Below are positions 6,378 to 11,940 of a DNA stretch of 11,940 nucleotides, piece by piece. A program made the position numbers and the translations under genes. This DNA is from Acidobacteriaceae bacterium (GTDB lineage Bacteria > Acidobacteriota > Terriglobia > Terriglobales > Acidobacteriaceae). The DNA is taken from the NCBI GenBank assembly GCA_003166055.1, contig PMWR01000565.1, positions 3,567 to 15,506 of the forward strand, in the 5' to 3' direction. The stretch's first letter is position 1. The number at the start of each line of letters is the position of its first letter. The notes under the pieces are model-generated. The model was given only the letters and a program-made list of their open reading frames with translations. It made no database searches and was not told where the DNA came from.

Positions 6378-7596
6378 CGGGTACCTCCTCGAGTTGTTCC
6401 TTGGTGCGCGTGCCCCAGTCCGCGGAATCCATGGTGCAGAGCGCGAGGGGCGTGATGAACAGCGAGCTGGCGATGGACCATGCGATGTAGGCGCCAAAGG
6501 CCAGCGGATGCTGGAGCGTTTCTCTGGCGCTGAATTTCTTGATCGCCCAACTGAGCACGGCGGCGATGCCGAGATAGATGACCAGCGGTGCGGGACCGAA
6601 CCAGGCGAGGGGATCGGAGGTGAGCATGGTTACGACCACAAGGAGCGCAACAATTGCGCCGAGGGGCGTGAGGACCAGGGTGAAGACCGTGTTGGGATGC
6701 AGTTTCCATACATGCTGCGGCAGGGTCCTGAGCGTGTAGAAAAAATCGCGCACGATGCTGCGGCGCCAGCGAAGCTGCTGTTTGAAAAGGACCGAAAGCG
6801 TATTGGGTACGGTCGTCCAGCAGAGCGCGTCAGTGTTGATGTATGTGCCGTAGCCGCGCAGCAGCGTTTGATGCGTGAGGAAGCGGTCTTCGCCCTGGTT
6901 GACGGGGATACCGAACCAGTGACGGGCGCGGATGGCCGGCTCGATTTCAAGCAGCAGTTCGCGTCGAATCGCGAAAAGGCATCCGCTGATGCAGCAGACG
7001 CTGCGAGTCCAGTTTTCAGGGATTTTGTAGAGCTCGAATGCAGCGTAATAGACGAGAGTCTGGATGGCCGTGATGACGCCGTCGTTGGGATTGCTGACGC
7101 CGACACGGCCGCCGACGGAGCCCATGCGCGGCTCGGCAAAGCAGGCTGTCAATTCGCGGATTGCATCGGGGTGGAAGATGCAGTCGGAATCGATAGAGAT
7201 AATTACTTCGGCGGTGGAATGTTCGAGAGCATTACAGACGGTGCGTGCTTTGCCGCAGTTGAATTGGTTGCGGCCGGCGCGAATGGGAATGTTGGTGAAA
7301 TCGCGCTGCGCTTTCAGGATCCATTGATAACTGTCGTCGACCGAGCAGTCGTCCTGGGCAATAACTTCGAAACTGCCGTTGGGGTAATTGCTTTTGCTGA
7401 TGCTTTCAATGGTTTGATAGACGGTGCGGCCCTCGTTGAAGCAGGGCATAAGGACGCTGACTGGCGGCTGATAAGTGTAATCCTTGCGGACCTGCGTGCC
7501 GGGGAAGGAGACTCTGAGAATGAGCCCCATGAGGTATTTGACTAGAGAGATCAGGAGGCAGAGAACCATGATCAGCCAGAGAAGAATCGGCGCCAC
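6358..7596 (-). CDS. Processive family-2 glycosyltransferase, hyaluronan/NodC-like polysaccharide synthase
   Basis: A 412-residue membrane glycosyltransferase that should polymerise a beta-linked polysaccharide from nucleotide sugars and thread it through the inner membrane. There is an N-terminal membrane helix at 2-28. The GT-A domain carries DD at 82-83, the metal-binding DSD at 136-138, SGCLFAIRRE at 204-213, the catalytic-base motif GEDR at 235-238 and QQLRW (Q-x-x-RW) at 273-277. C-terminal helices lie at about 303-325, 334-352 and 366-388. WGTR at 394-397 is a motif shared with NodC and class I hyaluronan synthases. The sugar used cannot be told from sequence. The GTG start at 7596 has GGAGGT seven bases upstream and opens directly into the membrane helix. 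An in-frame TTG at 7698 would add 34 residues of unlikely sequence and has poorly placed ribosome signals. It is the first gene of the operon. Confidence 0.9.
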   Translation of the reverse strand: MAPILLWLIMVLCLLISLVKYLMGLILRVSFPGTQVRKDYTYQPPVSVLMPCFNEGRTVYQTIESISKSNYPNGSFEVIAQDDCSVDDSYQWILKAQRDFTNIPIRAGRNQFNCGKARTVCNALEHSTAEVIISIDSDCIFHPDAIRELTACFAEPRMGSVGGRVGVSNPNDGVITAIQTLVYYAAFELYKIPENWTRSVCCISGCLFAIRRELLLEIEPAIRARHWFGIPVNQGEDRFLTHQTLLRGYGTYINTDALCWTTVPNTLSVLFKQQLRWRRSIVRDFFYTLRTLPQHVWKLHPNTVFTLVLTPLGAIVALLVVVTMLTSDPLAWFGPAPLVIYLGIAAVLSWAIKKFSARETLQHPLAFGAYIAWSIASSLFITPLALCTMDSADWGTRTKEQLEEVPVVNTGS

Positions 7597-7716
7597 GTAC
7601 CTGACCTCCGCAAATGCAATCCGTAGTTGGTAGTCTCGCGTATTGGACCGGCAAATGAGCTCGCCGGTTATTGAGCGAACCCCACGCAAACTGCTCAATC
7701 CTTGCTTCGTAATTCT

Positions 7717-7738
7717 AGGACGAGTTTAACTCAGTCCT
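7717..7738. promoter_or_regulatory. GGAC...GTCC palindrome upstream of the synthase operon
   Basis: The arms AGGAC-GAGTT (7717-7726) and AACTC-A-GTCCT (7728-7738) pair over ten bases with one bulged A, around a single central T. The outer AGGAC is the same pentamer that opens the two operator-like repeats at 7787 and 7814. It lies about 120 bases upstream of the preferred synthase start and could be an operator for that operon or a structure in its leader. No T-tract follows that would make it a terminator. Confidence 0.45.
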
Positions 7739-7764
7739 TCCGCTTCACCACATTGTGCGACTCG

Positions 7765-7780
7765 TGTGATTTAGGTCACC
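7765..7780. promoter_or_regulatory. CRP/FNR-family-like binding site
   Basis: TGTGA, six bases (TTTAGG), then TCACC. This differs from the classical CRP consensus TGTGA-N6-TCACA at one base. It lies between the divergent synthase operon and receptor gene. If the receptor promoter uses the weak -10 at 7832-7837, the site centre falls about 70 bases upstream of the start point, a distance at which CRP-type activators work. Which CRP/FNR paralogue would bind is unknown. Confidence 0.45.
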
Positions 7781-7786
7781 GGATAA

Positions 7787-7834
7787 AGGACCAATTTGGT
7801 CGTATATTGAATAAGGACTAAATCGGTCGGATAT
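7787..7834. promoter_or_regulatory. Two direct IscR/Rrf2-like operator repeats
   Basis: Two 21-base copies lie 27 bases apart, at 7787-7807 and 7814-7834. They follow AGGAC-Y-AA-W-T-Y-GGTCG-K-ATAT and agree at 17 of 21 positions. Each core is a near palindrome (GACCAATTTGGTC and GACTAAATCGGTC). Core and flanking ATA/ATAT resemble the type 1 site of IscR and related Rrf2 repressors (roughly ATA-N4-GAC-TAAAT-N-GTC-GG-TAT). The second copy would lie between the candidate -35 and -10 of the receptor gene, a position for repression. The identity of the regulator is an inference. Confidence 0.5.
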
Positions 7835-7914
7835 ATGCGGCGCACCTTCGAGGGCTCGCGGTAACCCCGAATAGGCCGGTTCTGACCCATCTTTCTTGAA
7901 CTTGGAGTCTTGTT

Positions 7915-10900
7915 TTGAAACATCTCTTCCTCACTGTTCTCTTGCTACCGCTTTTGGGCTACTTTTGCGCGCCCATCCTGGCGAACCCGGATTACACCAT
8001 CGCCGGCACCGTCCACGACGCCAGTGGAGGCCGGATTCCTCATGCGCACGTTGTAGTTCACGGTCCGGGCCCCGAACCTGCCATCGAATCGACAACCAAC
8101 GATTTTGGCGAGTTTCGCTTCCAGGTCGGTGCGCCCGGCCGCTACCTGGTAGAGATTGCCGCCGAGGGGTTTGCGCCCCTCAGTGCAACGGCCGAGCTCA
8201 CCGAAGCGCAGCCGATCGCCAGTCTGGACCTCACACTTCAAGTCGCCGCCACCGCCCAGACCGTGGAAGTGACCGCGGACGCGCTTGCCGCGGAGACAAC
8301 CAGTACGCAGCTTGGCGAGACTCTTGAATCGAAGAAGATTGAGAGCGTTCCGCTGAACGGCCGCAGCTTTACCGACCTGATGGCGGTGCAGCCGGGGATT
8401 GTGCCGATGAACACGGCTCAGCCGGGCGCGGTGGTTATGACGGGCGTGGCATCGACGCCGCCCTCGGGCGATGCCAACCCCGGGAATCTCTCGATCAGCG
8501 GGGAGCGCGAGGCGTCGAACGGCTTCCGGGTGAACGGGAGCGATGTGGAGGAAGACGTGAACATGGGCACGTCGATCGTGCCGAATCTGGACGCGATCGA
8601 CAGCTTCCGCGTGCTGACGTCGAACTTTGACGCCGAGTATGGCAATTCAAGCGGCGGGCAGGTACTTGTAACGACCAAGGCGGGCACGGCGCAGTGGCAT
8701 GGGTCGGCGTTTGAGTTTCTGCGCAACACGGCGCTGGACGCGCGCAATTACTTTTCGCAGGACAGGGCAGCGTACCGGCAGAACCAATTCGGCGGCACGC
8801 TCGGCGGTGCGCCCTTTCGCAAGAACCTGACGCTGTTTGCCGACTACCAGGGTACCCGGCTCACGGAAGGAATCGATACCGGGAACATCGCGGTGCCGTC
8901 GCAGGCCGAACGGAGCGGCGACTTCACTCAAAACTCCCTCACCGGATGCGTGAGCGGACCTTATATTGCTTGGCTTTTGTCGCAGGAGCTTGGGGCCAGC
9001 ATTGCAGCGAACGATCCGTATTCGCCTCAGTCGAATGGCTGCAACGAGGGCAGATCTCCAGTCTTCCCCAACAGCCAGATTCCGCAATCGGCGTGGTCCG
9101 CGCCGGCAAAGTATTTGCTTGCGTCGATTCCACAGCAGAACGCCGGGACCGGAGTTTTCGCGACAGCACTCCAGGCCGAAACCCTTCAGGACAACAAAGG
9201 CGCACTGCGCGCTGACTGGGTGCATCACAAAGGCACACTCACCGCCTATTACTTCATCGATGGCTATTCGCTGCTCAATCCTTATCCAACGGGCACAGGC
9301 GGAGCGAGCGTTCCGGGATTCAGTGCGACCTCGAACGGGCTGGCGCAACTCATGAGCCTTGGCCATGCGATCACGTTTGGCGATGCGACGCTGAACGAAT
9401 TCCACATGAGTTCCATGCGCAACGCGAACGCCGTAGGCCAGCCGAAAGGCGGCGTCGGCCCTTCGCTGGTGTCGCAGGGATTCACCGGGATTGTGCCGCT
9501 GCAGCCCTCGACGGAAGGCATCGCCAATGTGGCCTTTAACGACTTCACCATGGGCGTGAATACGACGGCCCTGGTGCAGGCGGAAAACATCTACGAAGTG
9601 AGCGACGCGTTCTCGCGCATCCTCGGCAATCACGGCCTCAAATTTGGCGGAGAGATGCACGCGAACCAGATCAATACGCATCCTGACGTGGTTTTCAACG
9701 GGAGCTTTTCCTTTAATGGCTCGGAGACCGGGGTCGACCTCGCAGACTTTTTGCTGGGAGTTACTTCGAGCTATACACAGGGGCAGGCGAGCAGTTTCTA
9801 TAACCGCAATCTGTACGCAGCGGCGTTTGCGCAGGATAGCTGGAAGGTGTCGAGCGAGTTGACGGTGAACTACGGCGTGCGGTGGGATCGCATCCGGCCG
9901 TGGCTGGAGAAATTCAACCAACTGCAGACGCTGGTGAAGGGCGAGCAGTCGAAGGTTTTTCCCGACGCGCCGCAGGGGCTGGTCTTCCCCGGCGATCCGG
10001 GTGTGCCGCGTTCACTGGCTGCGGCGCGCAACGATTTTGCGCCGAGGGCAGGCATTGCGTGGTCGCCCACTTCGATGACACCGTGGCTGCATGCGCTCAC
10101 AGGAGGGCCGGGGCAGACCAGCATTCGCGCGGGCTATGGGATGTTCTACACGGCGTATGAAGGATTGTCGGCGGGGATCATGAGCGCGAATCCGCCCTAC
10201 GGGTACACGTACACTTCGGCGGCGCCGCCGCTGTTTGCATCGCCTTTCACCGTAGCTGCTACTGGCGCAGACGCCGACGCAGGCCAAGGCTTCCAGCATC
10301 GCTTCCCGCTCCAAAAGGTCGCCTACGGCGCCACCACGGCCAATCCCAACAGCAGCGTCACTTGGGCGCAGTTCGAGCCGCTGGTTGGCATCCCCGCAGT
10401 CGATCCAGCGGACGTGACGCCCTATGCGCAGCATTGGATGGCCAGCATTGAGCGGCAATTCCACGGCGCGGCGCTCGTCTCGCTCAGCTATGTCGGGACC
10501 TCTACGCATCATTTGCTGGTGCTTGAAGAAGCCAATCCCGCCAACCCGGCGCTCTGTTTGGCGCTGGGCTCGGCGGTTTGCGGGCCGTTCAACGAGCAGG
10601 CCGCGCGCACGCAGTTCAGTCCCGCCTTCGGCAGCGTCGAGTTGCAGCGCACCATCGCCAACGCGAACTACAACGCGCTCGAAGCGACGGCGAAAACCAA
10701 CATGCATGGGCTCGATTTGCTGGCCAGCTATACGTTTTCGAAGTCCATCGATCAATCGACTGGGCTGCCGGAGCCGGTCAATCCCGTCAACCCCTCACTG
10801 AGCCGAGGGCTCTCTTCGTTTGACCTGCGGCATAACCTGGTGACCAGTTTTCAATACGCTTTGCCGGCTCTCAAGGCTGGGAATCGTTTTAACTGGATCG

Positions 10901-11379
10901 CGTCCGGATGGGCGGTTGCGGGCATCGCGCGGTTCACTTCGGGATTGCCGGTGACGCTGCTCAACAACAACGACACGTCGCTGCTGGGAACGATTCCGAA
11001 CGGGATCAACAACAACGGGGTCGACACACCGGCGTGGTCGGGGAAATCGCTGTCGATCCACACCAATCCGCGCGGGAGCGTGCCGGTGTTTGATGCCAGC
11101 CAACTGACGCTGCCGGCATTGGGAACGATGGGCAACGCGCGCCGCCGTTTCTTCTCCGGCCCTGGGCTTGAGAACCTGGACGCTACCATCACAAAGATGC
11201 AGCATTTGCGGGATGGCAGTTCGATCGAGTTTCGCGCGGAGGCATTCAACGTCTTCAATCACGCCCAGTTCTTCGGGCCGGCCAGCGTCGAAGGCAATAT
11301 TTCGTCGACGACATTTGGACAGGCGGTAAGCGCCATGCCGCCGCGCCTTGCGCAACTGGCGCTGCGCTACCGCTTTTGA
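7915..11379 (+). CDS. Oar-like TonB-dependent outer-membrane receptor with carboxypeptidase-regulatory-like domain
   Basis: A 1154-residue outer-membrane protein. The signal peptide is about 1-23 (hydrophobic core 4-20, likely cleavage after ILA). A carboxypeptidase-regulatory-like beta-sandwich follows at about 26-112 (IAGTVHDASGG opening, GRYLVEIAAEGF near its end). Next comes a plug domain at about 115-255, with VPLNGRSFTDLMAVQPGIVP, FRVNGSDVEEDVN and the NFDAEYGNSSGGQVLVTTKAG segment. The rest is a large beta-barrel rich in aromatic strands, ending in RLAQLALRYRF with the terminal Phe typical of barrel proteins. This is the Oar-like TonB-dependent type common in acidobacteria, thought to import large or glycan-derived ligands. 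The ligand is not deducible. The TTG start has GGAG seven bases upstream and opens into a proper signal peptide. It stands alone, divergent from the polysaccharide operon and sharing its control region. Confidence 0.93.
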   Translation: MKHLFLTVLLLPLLGYFCAPILANPDYTIAGTVHDASGGRIPHAHVVVHGPGPEPAIESTTNDFGEFRFQVGAPGRYLVEIAAEGFAPLSATAELTEAQPIASLDLTLQVAATAQTVEVTADALAAETTSTQLGETLESKKIESVPLNGRSFTDLMAVQPGIVPMNTAQPGAVVMTGVASTPPSGDANPGNLSISGEREASNGFRVNGSDVEEDVNMGTSIVPNLDAIDSFRVLTSNFDAEYGNSSGGQVLVTTKAGTAQWHGSAFEFLRNTALDARNYFSQDRAAYRQNQFGGTLGGAPFRKNLTLFADYQGTRLTEGIDTGNIAVPSQAERSGDFTQNSLTGCVSGPYIAWLLSQELGASIAANDPYSPQSNGCNEGRSPVFPNSQIPQSAWSAPAKYLLASIPQQNAGTGVFATALQAETLQDNKGALRADWVHHKGTLTAYYFIDGYSLLNPYPTGTGGASVPGFSATSNGLAQLMSLGHAITFGDATLNEFHMSSMRNANAVGQPKGGVGPSLVSQGFTGIVPLQPSTEGIANVAFNDFTMGVNTTALVQAENIYEVSDAFSRILGNHGLKFGGEMHANQINTHPDVVFNGSFSFNGSETGVDLADFLLGVTSSYTQGQASSFYNRNLYAAAFAQDSWKVSSELTVNYGVRWDRIRPWLEKFNQLQTLVKGEQSKVFPDAPQGLVFPGDPGVPRSLAAARNDFAPRAGIAWSPTSMTPWLHALTGGPGQTSIRAGYGMFYTAYEGLSAGIMSANPPYGYTYTSAAPPLFASPFTVAATGADADAGQGFQHRFPLQKVAYGATTANPNSSVTWAQFEPLVGIPAVDPADVTPYAQHWMASIERQFHGAALVSLSYVGTSTHHLLVLEEANPANPALCLALGSAVCGPFNEQAARTQFSPAFGSVELQRTIANANYNALEATAKTNMHGLDLLASYTFSKSIDQSTGLPEPVNPVNPSLSRGLSSFDLRHNLVTSFQYALPALKAGNRFNWIASGWAVAGIARFTSGLPVTLLNNNDTSLLGTIPNGINNNGVDTPAWSGKSLSIHTNPRGSVPVFDASQLTLPALGTMGNARRRFFSGPGLENLDATITKMQHLRDGSSIEFRAEAFNVFNHAQFFGPASVEGNISSTTFGQAVSAMPPRLAQLALRYRF

Positions 11380-11390
11380 ACTTCCACATG

Positions 11391-11428
11391 CAAAAAGCCC
11401 CCGGGCCAAATCGCCAAGGGGCTTTTGC
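11391..11428. terminator. Bidirectional intrinsic terminator between receptor and clpC
   Basis: AAAAGCCCC at 11393-11401 pairs with GGGGCTTTT at 11418-11426, with a GC pair continuing outside the stem if one A is bulged. The loop is 16 bases. The A-tract on the left and T-tract on the right allow it to serve both converging genes; it starts 12 bases past the receptor stop codon and lies 19 bases past the end of clpC. Confidence 0.85.
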
Positions 11429-11446
11429 TTTGTGTCGCAGTGAGTG

Positions 11447-11940
11447 TTAGGCGCTGAAGAGGAGAATGCCTGCGGGTTTCTCGTCGGACACGGCCTCATC
11501 TGCGCTGACGGGGCGGTAGAAGAGTTGGTTGTTTTGGAGGTAGACCTCGAGGAAGGCTGGGCGCGCGGTGATCTGGCCGGCGATCAGGGCTTCCGACAGA
11601 GGATCTTCGACGTAGCGCTGCAGGGCGCGACGCAAGGGGCGTGCACCGTAGCTGCGGTCAACCAGCGTCTTTTCGAGAATCCATTTCTTGGCATCCTCGG
11701 TGACGGAGATGGTGATGGCCTTCTGCGCCAGGTTTGCATTCAAGCTCTGTACCAGCAACTCGACAATCTGGATCAGGTCGCCATCGGTGAGCGACTGGAA
11801 GAGGATGGTCTCGTCGAGGCGGTTGAGAAATTCTGGATTGAATGCCTTCTTTACCTCAGCCATGACATTCTTTTCGACAGTTTCGTTAATCTGGTCTTCA
11901 CCATCGCTGTGGAAGCCAAGCGACTTCTTCTCCTTCACCA
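11447..11940 (-). CDS. clpC: ATP-dependent Clp protease ATP-binding subunit ClpC, C-terminal part (cut by window edge)
   Basis: The visible 164 or so residues are the C-terminal end of a ClpC-type AAA+ unfoldase, which feeds substrates to ClpP for degradation in the cytoplasm. AFNPEFLNRLDETILFQSL is the conserved end of the second AAA+ module, including the arginine-finger region (FLNRLDE). The D2-small domain follows, with the sensor-2 motif YGARPLRRALQRYVEDPLSE. A C-terminal tail of about 40 residues ends in ILLFSA. The frame is open to the right edge, so the N-domain and both Walker motifs lie outside. ClpB is less likely because the spacing and tail fit ClpC better, but with this much sequence a ClpA/ClpE-type relative cannot be fully excluded. 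It converges on the TonB-dependent receptor gene across a shared terminator. Confidence 0.9.
   Translation of the reverse strand, partial: VKEKKSLGFHSDGEDQINETVEKNVMAEVKKAFNPEFLNRLDETILFQSLTDGDLIQIVELLVQSLNANLAQKAITISVTEDAKKWILEKTLVDRSYGARPLRRALQRYVEDPLSEALIAGQITARPAFLEVYLQNNQLFYRPVSADEAVSDEKPAGILLFSA

Larger units (their letters stand above)
7597..7914. other. Divergent control region between synthase operon and receptor gene
   Basis: No gene is called here; the only open extension is the doubtful 34-codon one of the glycosyltransferase up to 7698. The region holds a palindrome at 7717-7738, a CRP/FNR-like box at 7765-7780 and two IscR/Rrf2-like repeats at 7787-7834, listed separately. A possible plus-strand promoter is TTGAAT at 7807-7812 with TATATG at 7832-7837, spacer 19, which is weak. 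The receptor leader ends with GGAG at 7904-7907, seven bases before its TTG start. Confidence 0.6.

Noticed and set aside
6378..6497. 40-codon N-terminal extension of the adaptor gene
   Set aside because: The extension overlaps the glycosyltransferase and looks like its out-of-frame shadow; the TTG at 6377 has a near-perfect ribosome site.
6292..7545. Long plus-strand open frame (417 codons) opposite the glycosyltransferase
   Set aside because: The minus strand carries all conserved glycosyltransferase motifs; the plus frame has no recognisable fold and is a complementary shadow.
7744..7850. CRISPR or small-RNA locus suggested by repeated blocks
   Set aside because: There are only two imperfect copies with a very short gap, better explained as tandem operators; no array or leader is seen.
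8647..9921. Minus-strand open frame (424 codons) within the receptor gene
   Set aside because: It is antisense to a clear TonB-dependent receptor, with Arg/Ala-rich composition and no motif.

Overview
The window is GC-rich bacterial DNA, most likely from an acidobacterium (Acidobacteriota). The main reason is a very large Oar-like TonB-dependent receptor with an N-terminal carboxypeptidase-regulatory-like domain, a family strongly expanded in that phylum. The phosphorelay genes and the frequent TTG/GTG starts fit as well. The placement is inferred from protein style; there is no rRNA in the window.

Layout. (1) 1-395, minus strand: 5' part of rph (RNase PH), cut by the window edge. (2) 396-751: intergenic stretch holding a heptanucleotide repeat (A-Y-AGGGA, six copies) just upstream of the next gene. 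(3) 752-3889, plus strand: a three-gene signalling cluster. It encodes a soluble histidine kinase, an NtrC-type sigma54 activator whose receiver has Asn at the phospho-acceptor position, and a small protein joining a degenerate receiver to a helical hairpin that resembles a kinase DHp domain without its histidine. A strong intrinsic terminator follows. (4) 4083-4148: a short remnant resembling the N-terminus of formyltetrahydrofolate deformylase (PurU). (5) 7596-4199, minus strand: a tightly packed three-gene operon for a hyaluronan/NodC-like family-2 glycosyltransferase, an inner-membrane HlyD/Alg44-like adaptor and a signal-peptide-bearing TolC-like periplasmic/outer-membrane protein. It reads as a complete synthase-plus-export line for an undescribed exopolysaccharide. 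(6) 7597-7914: a dense divergent control region with a CRP/FNR-type box, two direct copies of an IscR/Rrf2-like operator and a further GGAC...GTCC palindrome. (7) 7915-11379, plus strand: the TonB-dependent receptor. (8) 11391-11428: a bidirectional terminator. (9) 11447-11940, minus strand: the C-terminal end of clpC.

How the parts may work together. The kinase and the sigma54 activator look like a cognate pair, but the altered receiver argues against ordinary Asp phosphorylation, so the third protein may supply or modulate the signal. The exopolysaccharide operon and the receptor diverge from one shared regulatory region, which suggests coordinated control of surface polysaccharide and outer-membrane uptake. 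The regulatory links are inferred from site resemblance only.
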